A stretch of 64,000 nucleotides of DNA from Calliphora vicina (Eukaryota; Arthropoda; Insecta; Diptera; Calliphoridae). The notes under the pieces were generated by a model. That model had not been told where the DNA came from and did no database searches. It saw only the letters and a list, made by a program, of their open reading frames with translations. The position numbers and the translations under genes are program-made. This document shows, in pieces, positions 10,548 to 21,776 of this stretch; position 1 is the stretch's first letter; each line of letters begins with the position of its first letter. Where the stretch lies: assembly GCF_958450345.1 (NCBI RefSeq), contig NC_088780.1, positions 160,376,726-160,440,725 on the forward strand. Reading direction: 5' to 3'.

Positions 10548-12215
10548 AATGTATTCAAAGTACTGGCCGTTGTTAGCTATGAACTTTTGCCATCTTTATG
10601 CCAACAAATGTATTCCGAGCCAAAAGAACTACTCATTTTTTGAGGCCAAGAACGAATCAAGCCAATTTCGAATACTATGCTCCAAAGTGAAGCGTATCCC
10701 AAAGAGATCCTTCTGCTTCGATCGAAGCAAGTAGTAGTCAGACTAGGCAGTCTGGACTATAAAACGGGTGAGTCAAAATTTCACAGCCACTTCTTTCTAA
10801 ATAGTTTTCAACAGGCATATTCTAGTCGTTTTTCGGCCATCAATTGTTTCAAACGAATCAGTTGCGTTTGGTGCAGGTTCCCTGTGATGATCTGGTCATA
10901 TTCAGCAGCTCATAATAAATATTAACATTTTGCTCCCACCAAATACAGAGTATGCTTTAACGCCATGGATATTTATACCCTACACCACCATAATGGGGAG
11001 GGTATAAATATTAGTCTAACACCCACCTTAAAGTATACCGATCGACTTAGAATCACTTTCTGAGTCGATTAAACGATGTCCGCCCGTCCGTCTGGTCGGC
11101 TGGCTTGCTGGCTGTCCATGTAAACCTTGTGAGCAGAGTACAGGTCGCAATTTTGAAGATATTTCGATGAAATTTGGGACATATTATTTTTTCGGCTCAA
11201 GGACCAAGCCTATTGAAACTGGCTGAAATCGGTCCATTATTTCACCTAGCCCCCATACAAATGTCCTCCCGAAATTATACTTTATCGGTCATAAATGTTT
11301 AATTTATATATGTATCTCCACAAATTCCGCTTAACATAAGTTTTATATACACAAAATTCATGTCACCAAATTTTGTTACGATCGGTCCATAATTAGTCAT
11401 AGCTCCCATATAGGCCCGCTTCCGAAAATCACTTTAACGTGCTTAAATCGCTTAAAAATGTTGGTATACACACAAAATTCAACATAGTTAACTTTAATAT
11501 AGACATAAATCACACGACCTAATTTCATGGTGATCGGTCCATAATTGGTCATAGCCCCCATATAAGGCCCACTTCCGAAAATCATTCAAAAATATAAATT
11601 ATTGAAATTTTAAAAGAAAAATGTTTTTGCTCTTTTACTTAGTGTAGGGTATTATATGGTCGGGCTTGACCGATCGTACTTTCTTACTTGTTTTCTTTGG
11701 TGTCGATTCGGCTAGTTGGCCGTGCTTCGCATAGGATCTTTTACTCTTCCGGTTTTCGCAATGGATGCATTTTTCATCACAAGTAATGATTCGGTGCAAA
11801 TGATTTCGGTTATGCTAAATCGTCTTTCAAGTTCTTTCGGCTTCAATTCGAATGGTACCCAATGTCCGCACTTTTGCATGAATGCTACTGCTAAAAAACC
11901 TTTGGCAATTGGTAATTGAGTAGCTCCCAATGATTTTGCAAGCTCTTGTTGAGTTTTAGAACATTCTTCTTGGAGTAATGCTTCTTGATCTTCAAACATT
12001 TTTTGGCTGGACTGGGCAATATTTCTCTTCCATATCAAAATTACCACTTCTGAACCGCACAAACTGTATCTCGCAAGTTGCAAGCATTGGAGCATATTCG
12101 CCGTAGGTTTTGGCTTGGGCATCAAATTTAAGAAGTAAAGCAAGACTTCCCGCATATGAGGATTCGTAGGTACAAAATTCGACATTTTCGAAGCAAAAAA
12201 CATTTCAATGTTCAA
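10548..12215 (-). pseudogene. Mariner (Mos1-like) transposase, interrupted
   Basis: The minus strand opens near 12,185 with MSNFVPTNPHMREVLLYFLN, the mariner N-terminus. It continues with a helix-turn-helix region, SSQKMFEDQEALLQEE, CSKTQQELAKSLGATQ, GHWVPFELKPKELERRFS and, near 11,770, MKNASIAKTGRVKD, where a mariner has the TGDEKW-type first catalytic Asp. A D2 repeat then splits the gene. The C-terminal part resumes at 10,900-10,550 with IRNWLDSFLASKNE and ANNGQYFEYIF. The 167-codon open stretch at 11,712-12,215 is the longest surviving piece, but the catalytic core is gone. Confidence 0.9.
10975..11692 (-). mobile_element. D2 DINE-like element inserted in mariner
   Basis: This full-length D2 copy runs from ataccctacaccacc to the hairpin end 'ggtcgggcttgaccgatc' and 'cttacttgtt'. 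The host mariner reads 'gatattt' before it and 'ttctttggtgtcg' after it, while the related mariner at 41,560 is continuous across that point. This fixes the insertion between two T residues, the preference reported for Helentron-associated elements. It contains a (GTCC/GTCT)n tract near 11,078. It has no coding capacity, although its lineage repeats can be translated over short stretches. Confidence 0.85.
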
Positions 12216-12460
12216 TAACTAAGTGATAATAAATGACAGATATGTACCCTTCAAAATGACGCCATCTATTGTAAATCCCGCACTTTTAAGTCATACACTC
12301 AATACTTTAAATAAAATATAATTGAGCGGATGATGGAATCGTGTATCCTGAAGGAATCTTCAGGTAGGACGTTCATTAAAAAGAATTGGTTGTGGAAATG
12401 TTTTCAGCTCTGCAGCAGAAGACCTACTTGATAATTGTCGTTACATAAGTATGCCCAATG

Positions 12461-12854
12461 CACGCAGAGAAAAAATATAATTGGGCATGGTTACTGTAAC
12501 CATTTATATAGTGTTACAAGATTTTTAATATTTGGTTACAGTAAACAAATATATGTTTGTGGCAACCATATTTATGATGAATAATTTTATCATGATATGT
12601 TGTTCTCAGATTATGATAAGCCGAGAGCACCATAATATGATAAGTCCTTCATCATATGAATGGTTGTCACAAACATATATTTGTTTACTGTAACCATATA
12701 TATGGTTGATACAATCATGTGAATCGTAAATTAACCATATTATGGTTACCACAATCATGTAAATGGTTACTGTGACTATAATATAGTTAAAAAACTTGTA
12801 ACAATATTGAAATGGTTACAGTAACCATGCCCAACTATATTTTTTCTCTGCGTG
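12461..12854. mobile_element. Palindromic MITE, CACGCAGAG ends
   Basis: This 394-bp near-palindrome has ends CACGCAGAGAAAAAATATAA and its inverse, followed by matching internal blocks (GGGCATGGTTACTGTAACCA, acaaacatatatttgtttac). There is a smaller dyad about the centre (atcataatctgag-like). A related, more decayed copy lies at 35,272-35,545. I could not assign a superfamily because no clean target duplication is visible. Confidence 0.8.
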
Positions 12855-12856
12855 TG

Positions 12857-14537
12857 GGCATTGATCATCTATATGCAACGAATATTTCTGTCTTTGGTAG
12901 GATTGAGACATGCAAATATATGATTATTGGCAAATTCTTGACATTGGTAGCTTTGGTTGGAACGAAGACCATGTTAACACCATGTATATTGGTATGATTT
13001 GTTGGAGCGATGCTCATCTCTCTTAAGTTTGTTTCAGCAGTTATTGATCGGAGGTATTTATTAGTAATTCTAAAGGTCAGGTAGGTACTGGTATCGAGAG
13101 CGAATGAACGAAAGAACAAGCGAATTTAATACCATCTATTTCGGGATGGTCTCTGTTGAGTAATGTTCATCTAATAGTTCAGGATAACAGGGAGTAGGAG
13201 TTTGAAATAAAGATTGGAGTATGAGAGTGTATTGGTTTTTAAATTTAAATGAGATTATATTCATGTTTTTTTTTTTAAAGCTGCACGAATTAGTTTGATT
13301 GAGCAGTTTGGTTATTTACCAATAAATAAAATTAATTTCAACGAAGTTCCTAAAATTCTGAAATAAGAAACACAAATCAAAATAAATAGCTGGACAAAAT
13401 ACAAAATCGAAAGCAAGTGAATGACATGTTATTATAATCCACGTTTTCTTTATGCCGATGATTGGTTGAATTATAACTATTTGTTAAGAGTTTAATTGGC
13501 GTGCCTGTAAAAGGCCGCTCAGTGTTCGTTCGTTCAAGAATATTTTTAGTTATTTGGAGAACTCACTTTCACACCTATCACAACACCCTCGCAGTCTACT
13601 GAAATAAAGATGATTAGATGTGGATTTAGTTGTTTTTGTGGTTTTGATATTGCAGTTTAAAATCATGTCAACGATAATGCGAAGTGAGTGAGTCGTGTGA
13701 ATGTGAATAGAAGTGTGAATATGCGAGCTAAACTATGAACGAGTGAGCGAGTGATTCAACTCTTAACTGCCACTATAATCCGTGTATGTTTTAAATGTTA
13801 ATATCTACAGATTTAGTATAGAAAGTGTGTGTGTCTGCTGTTGCATTAGATGTTGTGAATAATACTGAAATAGTAGTTTTGCTACGTGTTTTCCCATAGA
13901 TTCCCCATGGGGGACACTCATGTTCAACACACACTCTATAAGTTTTCTAAATATCATACAGCTGCAGCAGCAGCAACATCATGTAGCATGTAGCCAGCAA
14001 TCACATTACGCTATTAAAACTATTCCATCTCTTTATTTAGGATTTGATGCAAGTTTGACTTTTTGTATTTGCACAAGTACTCGGTTTAAATTTCATGAAA
14101 AGGATTCTTTTTCTATAGAAAAACTTTTATTTTGTGCAATTTCGAGTATAAGCAGAGGAGTAGTAGCATGAGTTTAGTTTGGTTTGTTTGCTTATTTGCC
14201 ATTAATTACCCTTAAGGAATATTTGCAGTTGTTTTTCGCAATGATGTTTCAAACTCATTATTGATTATTGAAATTTATGGATGTTTTGTATGTCTGTACG
14301 AAAGTCATGTGCTGGTTATAAATAATACTACTACAACTACTACTACTCGGTAGTTTTTTTTTCTGTTTTTATTTTGATATTTGGAAAAATTTTAGTTTTC
14401 GGCTACAGTTCATTAAATTCCACAAAAACCTCACATTTCTAACCTCAAAATATAACTAAACAATAGAAGTAATTATTGGTTTATTGTTGACCGCAGACAC
14501 AGAAAAAAACCAAAAACAACAACAAATACAATAGAAA
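12857..14537. other. Probably unique DNA, no recognised gene
   Basis: No terminal repeats or family matches are visible. The region has short GAGTGAGCGAGTG-like runs near 13,680-13,760, a (GCA)n patch near 13,965 and a (CTA)n patch near 14,325. Base composition is less monotonous than in the repeats around it, as in ordinary intergenic or intronic fly DNA. Open frames at 12,812-12,997 and 13,920-14,171 have no recognisable domain. Confidence 0.4.
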
Positions 14538-14539
14538 AA

Positions 14540-15516
14540 CAAGTAAGAGTGCTATATTCGGCTATGCCGAATCTTATATACCCTTCACCTTTGTTGTGGA
14601 TGCATTATTATTTTTTATAATTAGTATATAGGTATGTATGTACATTGCCCACTTTCAGCGTACAGCATCCTAAATTTATCAAGAACACAAAAAACAACAA
14701 ACGAACAGAACACCAAAAGAAAAAACAAAATACGCAAGGCAATGAGAGCAACACACATCCAAACATACGTTTAATTGTATAAAAAACGACAACAACGCCA
14801 AAAGAAACAAAACACAAAAGAAAAACAAAATACGCAAAGCTTGCACATTCAACCATACGTTTTGTTGTTTTTTTGTCAAAAAAACCAACACACAACCAAA
14901 CAAAAGTTTAGTTGTATTAAAAACAACAACAACGCCAAAAGAAACAAAACACACAAAAAAACAAAATACGCAAAGCTTGCACATTCAACCATACGTTTTG
15001 TTGTTTTTTTGTCAAAAAAACCAACACACAACCAAACAAACGTTTAGTTGTATAAAAAGCAACAACAACGCCAAAAGAAACAAAACACAAAAAAAAACAA
15101 AATACCCAAAGCTTGCACATTCAACCATACGTTTTGTTGTTTTTTTGTCAAAGCATGCAATACATTGTGTTTTTTGATGAAATTTTCAGAGGTTGTCTCG
15201 GATTTTTGCTCATATCTCCGTTATTTATGGACGGATTTTGCTGATTTTAAATAGCAAAATTCTCGAAAGTATGTCTGACAGAATTGTTGAAGATTTGGAT
15301 CCCGGAGATATCTGGGGCCTTCAGAAAATTGATTTCAACAGACAGACAGACAGACAGACGGACAGACAGACAGACAGACGGACATGGCTTAATCGACTCC
15401 GCTATCTATAAGGATCCAGAATATATATACTTTATAGGGTCGGAAATGAAAAATGTAGAAATTACAAACGGAATGACAAACTTATATATACCCTTCTCAC
15501 GAAGCTGAAGGGTATA
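14540..15516 (+). mobile_element. Long D1 DINE-like element with internal tandem repeats
   Basis: The element starts with AACAAGTAAGAGTGCTATAT and the hairpin ATTCGGCTATGCCGAAT, and ends with the TTCTCACGAAGCTGAAGGGT end. Unlike shorter D1 copies it contains an array of about 136-bp units (15,042-15,172 is the last), a GACA/GACG tract at 15,344-15,385 and the conserved core GGACATGGCTTAATCGACTC. A near-identical inverted copy is at 26,947-27,867. Translations of the array give Lys/Asn/Gln-rich pseudo-proteins on both strands, which I regard as meaningless. Confidence 0.85.
14735..15150 (+). repeat. ~136-bp tandem repeat, three units plus a partial
   Basis: The phrase TTGCACATTCAACCATACG recurs at 14,841, 14,977 and 15,113, exactly 136 bp apart. 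A more diverged first unit lies near 14,735. Each unit contains 'aacaacaacgccaaaagaaa' and 'gttgtttttttgtcaaa'. The inverted sister element at 27 kb has fewer units, so the array has changed length since the two copies split. Confidence 0.9.
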
Positions 15517-16235
15517 ATAATACTGTTCATTGTTCTTTTTCTACAGAAGAAAACAATAATCTCTTCATAAGAGTGATGGGTTGAAATTTATTTTCACAAA
15601 ACAAAAAAACCAAAAAAAAAAAATGTTTGAAAAAGGAAATAAACTAAAACCAACATAATTGATTTTAGTCAATTGTAGAAAGAGTAGTTTTGATGTTCAA
15701 CCGATTAAATATTCAATTGCTAAAGGCCAGACAATAAATTTTCAAATAGAATTTCTGTTTGTGGTCATTTGTTAGGGAAACTAAATTTCTACACTTAAAA
15801 TGTATAATTGAAAGGGAAAAGGACTTCCTCAATGAAATTTTGAAGAACCATAAGAAAAATTTATAGTTTTGGCATTTTGTAGGAGTAAAAATAATAAGAA
15901 AATACTTAGAGAGGGCTACACAACTATACGACTGCAAATTCCCTTGGTAGCAATCGTAGCTGTGTAGTCAGCTACTTAATTATAATGAATGCGACAGCAA
16001 CATGTTGACAGCACTAGATTATGGTCAATTTAATTATGTATAAGATTGAGGTAAGCATGATATATTTAAGGTATTGTACCATTCTCATGATTGTAGCAAT
16101 CATATACATATATATGATTATAGTAATTAAGTAAATATAATACCTTATTACGTTATCACACTCTGATTGACACAAACATTTTTTTTACCAGAATCTTATA
16201 TATGATTGTTACAATAATGAGAATTGTATCTTATC
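15517..16235. other. No recognised gene; decayed palindromic patch
   Basis: This is A+T-rich. Between about 16,055 and 16,228 there is a loose inverted match (tctcatgattgtagcaatcat versus atgattgttacaataatgaga), probably a decayed MITE. A CAACATGTTG palindrome lies at 15,998-16,007. Confidence 0.4.
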
Positions 16236-16590
16236 CGGGCTATGCTTAGTCTGTCGAGGTTCTTTAAATATCAGCTTCGTTTGAAATTTTCTTTACCACA
16301 GAGCTGCCTTTTTTTTGGAAAATGTTTGTTAATTGGCGAAGCTTCTAATATAGGATTCGACGAGATAAACGCTTCGGCTGTCGGTCGGCTAAAGAATTAT
16401 TATTAGACAGTAAATGCAATGGATACAATCCAAGGAGAGAAATTCATTGGTTCTATATACGTTAGGACTAGCTACTGAGTAAAATCCGACGAGATAAATG
16501 CTTCGGCTTTCGGTGGGCTAACGACTATTTATGGGTAATACATGCAAAGGAGATAAATTCTTCAGCTGTCTTCGGCTAACTACAACTTTT
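16236..16590 (+). repeat. Dispersed repeat R2, copy A
   Basis: It matches 32,505-32,790 in the same orientation: shared text includes TTTACCACAGAGCTG / TTTGCCACAGAGCTG and AATCCGACGAGA. Inside it a block of roughly 110-150 bp recurs, each copy holding 'cgacgagataaa-gcttcggct' and 'tcggt-ggctaa'. It has no coding content and its class is unknown. Confidence 0.65.
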
Positions 16591-16690
16591 TTTCTCTCTG
16601 GGTGTATGAAAATAGAAATTAGCTCAAGTTGGAGACAGCGACAATGGTGGTCGTGTAGCTGTGATGAAGTCAAAATAATGGTAGATATTC

Positions 16691-17390
16691 ACACAGAAAA
16701 AAATATATTTCAATTCAAACATTTATCCCATATTGAACTGGTTTAAATTATTTCATAATTAAATCAAGTATTCATTTGCTCAAAAACAAAATATCTTGAT
16801 ATTTTCTATTGAATTTTGAGTTTTGAATTTGATTATTTTGACAATTGAATATACAATTTTCGTTATTGGTTGAATTTCAAATACAAAAATTATTGAATAG
16901 ATAATTTTCGTAATTGAAAACACATTTTTGTTATTTTTTGTGTTTCAATTACGAAAATTATCTATTCAATAATTTTTGTACTTGAAATTCAACCAATAAC
17001 CCCCTGTCTATACCTGATAAATTTTTATCATGATAAACGTCAAAATGGTTATCAAGATAAAAAAAATTATCAGGTATAGTCTACATTTATCAGTATTTTT
17101 GCTTCGTTATGACAAAATTGTTAGTGCTTTTGCTCAGACAACTTTGCCTTGACAACAAACGTCATTAATTGTTATGATAAATATTTGTCAAGTATAGACA
17201 GGGAGTAACGAAAATGGTATATTCAATTGTCAAAATAATCAAATTCAAAACTCAAAATTCAATAGAAAATATCAAGAAATTTTGTTTTTGAGCAAATGAA
17301 TACTTGATTTAATTATGAAATAATTGAAACCAGTTCAATATGTGACAAATATTTGAATTGAAACGGTTTAAGAAATAGTTTTTTCTGTGC
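16691..17390. mobile_element. Palindromic MITE split by a second MITE
   Basis: Its arms mirror each other over more than 200 bp (for example ATTTGCTCAAAAACAAAAT versus ATTTTGTTTTTGAGCAAAT). The ends read CACAGAAAAAA and TTTTTTCTGTG. The centre lies near 16,930 (ttttgttattttttgtgttt). One arm contains the 206-bp insertion at 17,000-17,205; removing it restores the arm. Confidence 0.85.
17000..17205. mobile_element. PIF/Harbinger-like MITE, TAA duplication
   Basis: The ends are CCCCCTGTCTATACCTGATA and, inverted, CTCCCTGTCTATACTTGACA. TAA flanks both sides (16,997-16,999 and 17,206-17,208). The opposite arm of the host palindrome supplies the empty site, 'ggttattcgaa'-like without a break, so the boundaries are secure. 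A 3-bp TAA/TTA duplication is typical of PIF/Harbinger elements, which is an inference. A second copy lies at 37,858-38,023. Confidence 0.9.
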
Positions 17391-17529
17391 ATAAACATGT
17401 TTTGACAGATTGTGGTAGGTAGCCTGCTGTAGTCTATGTTTTTATAGCAATGTTGGCTACCGTTTCCTTTAAAATACCATTTTAGCCCAATTACAGTTAC
17501 CATAATTACTGCAATTACCGTTACTGGTA

Positions 17530-17620
17530 TGAATAAAAAATGAGGAATTTAGAAAAGATGGCGTAACTTTTGAACGCTGTTTTTGTTTTCAATAACTTGT
17601 ATGTTGTATGTAACAAACCG
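17530..17620 (+). mobile_element. Mariner 5' end scrap
   Basis: The text 'ggcgtaacttttgaacgctg' resembles the start of the mariner copy at 36,716 ('ggcgtatcttttgaacgctt') and is followed by 'gttttcaataacttgtatg'. Nothing else of the element remains. Confidence 0.4.
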
Positions 17621-17710
17621 GTTTTTTTGTCTCGAATTATTCGACAAAATCGAATATTTTTTAAAATTTATTTTAAGATTTTATGCGATTATTTTTAATA
17701 ATTTTAATAC

Positions 17711-18384
17711 AACAAGTAAGAGAGCTATATTCGGCTGTGCCGAATGTTATATACCCTTCACCAAATTATACTTCAAAATCCAATTTTTAAATATTTTTAG
17801 GTAAACACAATTTATTTCTTTTTCCAAAGTTGTTTTTTAAATTTTTTGGATTTTTTTTTTTAATTGTTATTTTAAATTTAAAAAAAAAAATTTTTTTTAA
17901 TTTTTTTTTTGTGAAAAAAAATTCGGATAAAAAATATTTTTTCCGATTTTGACCCATTGTAGGTCCAACTTACTATAGTCTTATATACGTCGTTGCAAAG
18001 GTCTTTGAAATATCTAGCATAAGATATACATATTCTTTATATCAATGACTTAGTAATCCAGATATAGGTCAAAAATCGAGGTTGTGCTGGTTTTTTCCTC
18101 GTATCTCAGCAATTTGTGGACCGATTTTGCTCATTTTAAATAGGAAACTTCTCGAAAGCATGTCTGACAGAATTATTGAAGATTTGGATCCCGAAGATAT
18201 CTGGGGTTCTTAGAAAATTGATTTCAGCAGACAGACGGACGGATAGACAGACGGACATGGCTTAATCGAGTCCGCTATCTGTAAGTATCTTTATAGGGTC
18301 GGAAAATGATATTGTGGAAATTACAAACGGAATGACAAACATATATACTTATACCCTTCTCACGAAGGTAGAGGGTATAAAAAG
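17711..18384 (+). mobile_element. D1 DINE-like element, near full length
   Basis: It starts with ACAAGTAAGAGAGCTATAT and the hairpin ATTCGGCTGTGCCGAAT and ends with CTTCTCACGAAGGTAGAGGG. A long A/T homopolymer zone (17,820-17,935) is followed by the conserved block 'gacccattgtaggtccaac', the AGACAGACGGAC tract and the GGACATGGCTTAATCGAG core. This is a useful short reference form without the 136-bp array. Confidence 0.85.
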
Positions 18385-18744
18385 GAGGTTAACATTTTAA
18401 ATTAGATTATTTCTTTTATTATTAATTTATTTAATATAATTTGAAAGTTAATTTTTCATTATTGTTTTTCATTTCATTCATTTATATTTTTAGAAAATTG
18501 GCAAATTGAAATGCATTTTCTAAAAAAAATCTCTAAAATTAATTCATTTAACTTAGGAGTAAACAACTTAAAATCAAATAACAATTCAATAAAAAGCAAA
18601 ATAATTACACCAATTTATAGAAAAACAAATAAATTTTCAAATATATCTGTTTCATAATCATCATCATCACCGGACCACAAAACGGTTTTAATGAAATACT
18701 AAGATCTTTTATAAGTTTGATTTGTTAAAAATTGCCATGGTTGA

Positions 18745-18890
18745 CAAAAAGCACCAAAGCGCCACAAAATATGGAAAAAGCGTCGAAAAATATCCGCTTT
18801 TAAAAACGGGTATTTGGTAAAAATAAAAGGGTAACGAGACCAAAAAAGCATCATAAAATACCCGAAAAGCATCAAATGGCAACAGTGCCA
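18745..18890 (+). repeat. hAT-like end fragment
   Basis: It matches 49,583-49,710 closely (GCGCCACAAAATATGGAAAA, GGGTAACGAGACCAAAAAAG, CAAATGGCAACA). The other copy ends in CAACACTG, the inverse of CAGTGTTGCC, a hAT-style terminus. This copy keeps only that side and adjoins a D1 repeat. Confidence 0.6.
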
Positions 18891-18899
18891 AGCATGTGT

Positions 18900-19625
18900 T
18901 TTTTATTTTTTTTTTAAAAAAGTTTTTTCCAATTTTTTTTTTAATTTTTTATTTTTAAAAAATCTTTTTTGAGGAAAAATAATTTCTGACAAAAAAATTC
19001 AAAAAAATATTTTTCCGATTTTGACCCCTTGTAGGGTCCAACTTACTATGGCCTTATACATACAGTGAGCCTCAAAAGTGAGTAAACAGCAGCGAATTTT
19101 TTGATTTTTTAAGATCATGAAAATCATTATAGTCCGACTTAAATCTATATTTTTCACAACCAAAGATATTATTCAAGCCAATCTCTATCAAACCGAAACT
19201 TTAAAATTTTAATCATGGATAAATTTTAGAATTTTCATTATCTTAAAAAATATCCAATAATTTTTGGTGTATACTCACTTTTGCGGCTCACTGTATGTAT
19301 ATGTCGTTGCACAGGTCTTTGAAATTTCTATCATTAGATATCTATTGTCTGTATTAATGATTTAGTAATCCAGATATGGGTCAAAAATCGAGGTTGTCCT
19401 GGTTTTTTCCTTATATCTCAGCCATTTGTGGACCGATTTTCTCGATTAGCAATCGATAGGAAGAATTCCCGATATATTGATGTATGAATCACGTATGTAA
19501 GTTATTTGGGGGCCACGGAAAGTTGATTTCAACGGACAACGGACATGGCAATTCGACTTCACTATCTATAACGATCCAGAATATATATACTTTGTGGGGT
19601 CGCAAATGAAAAATGTAGAAATTAC
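18900..19625 (+). mobile_element. D1 DINE-like element, truncated, with nested MITE
   Basis: The hairpin end is absent. It has the A/T-rich zone, 'gaccccttgtagggtccaac', the 'gatttagtaatccag' block, GGACATGGCAATTCGACTTC and 'gaaaaatgtagaaattacaa'. A 231-bp Tc1-like MITE interrupts it at 19,063. The right end is lost where a mariner-like context starts. Confidence 0.75.
19063..19293. mobile_element. Tc1-like MITE, TA duplication
   Basis: The ends are CAGTGAGCCTCAAAAGTGAG and, inverted, CAGTGAGCCGCAAAAGTGAG. TA lies on both sides (19,061-19,062 and 19,294-19,295). Intact D1 copies read across this site (gccttatatacgtcgttgc). One end of a related copy lies near 57,240. The interior is A+T-rich and non-coding. 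Confidence 0.88.
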
Positions 19626-19754
19626 AAGCCAATTGGCTAAAAACCGGTTATTCGAACAAGTTTTTGATAGAAAAAACCGAAAACCGTTTTTTAAAAATTA
19701 TGCTTTTTCGAATTATTCGAAAACCGTTGTTTAGAATATGTCGAATATTTGACA

Positions 19755-20190
19755 ATTCTAGGTATATATCTGTCATTTATACCCACTTAGTTATTGAACT
19801 ATATAGTGTAAAAAACAAAGCATTTTTTGCTTTGAAAATGTCGAATTTTATGCCAATAAAGCGTCATATGCGGCAAGTTTTGCTTTACTTCTTTAAAAAC
19901 ACCGATTACTCACCAAAGTTTATGGTGAATCTATTCCATCGGTTTCAATGTGCAAGAGATGGTTTGTGCATTTCAGAAGTGGTGTTTCTTTTGGTGACCA
20001 AGAATTGGAGGCATTACTCCATGAAGATTGTTGTAAAATTCAACAATATTTTGCAAAAACATTGGGAGCTACTCAAGCAGAAAACGTTTGCAAGCAGCAG
20101 GACTCATCCAAAAGCAGGGAAATTATGTATCATACGAATTGAAGCCGAGAGATCTTGCAGAACGATTTAGCATTTCCGAAATATCGCTAC
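19755..20190 (+). pseudogene. Mariner transposase N-terminal relic
   Basis: It carries the mariner 5' leader ('atatctgtcatttat', 'cttagttattgaac') and then MSNFMPIKRHMRQVLLYFFK, the N-terminus also seen at 12.2 and 45.9 kb. Farther on the frame wavers: DQELEALLHEDCCKIQQYFA is in another frame, followed by an LKPRDLAERF-like piece. It stops abruptly near 20,190, before any catalytic residue. The open stretch at 19,664-20,170 is fortuitous beyond the first 50 or so codons. Confidence 0.85.
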
Positions 20191-21519
20191 CGAAATAAAT
20201 CAAATTAGCGTAACTGTTATATTTTTACCGTTTTGTACCGATTCAAAGCCTTGGTTTTCTAGAAATTTCTTAAATTCTTTAATGTCCTTTTTAATGTTCT
20301 TTTAATTTTTATTGCAGATAAAATCTCTAACATTTCTGTGTAACGTTTGCTTTAATAGTGTTTATTCTATGAAACACTTCCTTTTACTGCACTTGTCCGG
20401 CCACCAGTCTCTCTCTAAACTCTTACCTAATGGTCACACTTCATTCATTAGACAACAAATAGACAACATCAGCAAAAGGCAAATTCATATCATCTCGCAT
20501 GTTGCCAGTTTTAAAGACTCCTGTGGTGCAGACAGACTCTGGCATTGTTACACATTTGCTGTGAATTTTATTTTTTTTGTATTATAATTTCCTTTTTTTT
20601 AACTTTTTAACAGGTCAGACGATTATTGTTTGGCAATGGCTAGATTTACTTTTCTCCATTCTTTTTTTGTTTTAAATATCGATTTGATTTTACAGGTCAA
20701 CTAGAAAATTGTATACAAGATTATTGGTAAATGACAGAAAAGTTCAATGATCGAATGTTGTTAAATCAAATAAGATTAATTTGAGCAGATTAGTGTAACA
20801 ATGTGTATGGCAAGAGATAAAAATGTGTTACATACAACAAACAAGGAGATTCTATTTGATGTGGATGTAGCATGAGAAGTAGTAGAGATAAATAACAAGG
20901 TAAATTTAAATATTTAAAAAATAAATTAGCTATTCATACAGTTTTACAATAGGTTTGTTGGAGTTAGTTTGTAACGAAGATTTTATCGTTTAATCAGAAA
21001 TTAGTACAACTTTTTAATACCTTGTCTGTGAATCTTCTAAAATAAAACATATATTATTAGCTTTTTTCTAACACTAATGCATCTCTGTCATTTAACCCAG
21101 TTGTCCCGTTCAAATAATGACAACTTTTATCAGCAATTTATAACATTTCGATTTATCACCAGGTCGAGTTTCGCCAAGTTCGTCCAAAATTGGTTGTTTG
21201 AGCTCTACTGCACTGTGGGGCTTTTTTATTAATAACTTCTATAACATTTCTAAATATTAAACAGGAAAGGAAGACCTGTTTAATTTGGGTGAAAATTACA
21301 GAAAAATTAATAACAACAACAATTATTGGTGATCTGAACTTTTAATATGTGGGCTTATTTAATTGCAATTTTGGCTACTACTTTGCAGATAGCGGTTCTG
21401 AAATTTGAATTAAAATATTCAACATTTCTTAAGTAAAGTCTCAGAAACTGTCCAACACTGTAATAAAACCCAGGCCTAATTCAGAAACAATTTTTAAATT
21501 TTAGTTTAGTTAAGAAAAC
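20191..21519. other. No recognised gene or element
   Basis: Mixed A+T-rich sequence. An open frame at 20,312-20,587 (91 codons) has no domain that I recognise and a short predicted hydrophobic tail. 'gcactgtggggc' at 21,210 resembles the CACAGTG-type ends elsewhere but lacks the inner motif. Confidence 0.4.
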
Positions 21520-21522
21520 TTA

Positions 21523-21642
21523 GGTCGGGTAACTTATCAAAATTAAGGCTTAATCAATGTTTAAATATATTTTTTTCATACAAATATATTTAAACATTGA
21601 TTAAGCCTAACCTATGTTTAAAATTTATTAAGTTACCCGGCC
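21523..21642. mobile_element. 120-bp PIF/Harbinger-like MITE, TTA duplication
   Basis: The ends are GGTCGGGTAACTTA and, inverted, GGCCGGGTAACTTA. Inner arms match (TTAATCAATGTTTAAATATA twice, inverted). TTA flanks both sides (21,520-21,522, 21,643-21,645). A shorter sister is at 51,503-51,590. Confidence 0.88.
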
Positions 21643-21649
21643 TTAGTGA

Positions 21650-21776
21650 TAAAAAAAATTGGAAAATTTTTTTTTACAAATTTTGAAAAAAAAAAAATTT
21701 GAAAAAAAAATTAAGTTTAGTTAGGTGAAGGGAATATAAGATTCGGCACAGCAGAATATAGCTGTCTTACTTATTT
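21650..21776 (-). mobile_element. D1 terminal fragment
   Basis: Only the hairpin side of a D1 element survives: an A/T homopolymer zone, then 'ggtgaagggaatataagatt', CGGCACAGCAG and 'ctgtcttactt'. It directly follows the 120-bp MITE. Confidence 0.65.

Larger units (their letters stand above)
10500..12293 (-). mobile_element. Mariner (Mos1-like) copy carrying a nested D2 element
   Basis: The copy runs from a degenerate end near 10,500 (tttgaaacattttta) to the opposite end near 12,290 (cttttaagtcatacactcaa). The same terminal phrase appears at 4127, 28,780 and 36,687. Without the nested D2 element it would be about 1.08 kb, shorter than a usual 1.3-kb mariner, so there is an internal deletion as well. 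Confidence 0.85.

Noticed and set aside
12461..12854. Strong palindrome as a possible microRNA precursor
   Set aside because: The arms are almost 200 bp, the ends are MITE-like and a second copy exists at 35.3 kb. A transposon explains it better.
14608..15254. Overlapping open frames on both strands with repeated Cys/Phe/Val-rich or Lys/Asn-rich text
   Set aside because: They are translations of the 136-bp tandem array in several frames and recur in the inverted copy at 27 kb, so they reflect repeat structure and not a protein.
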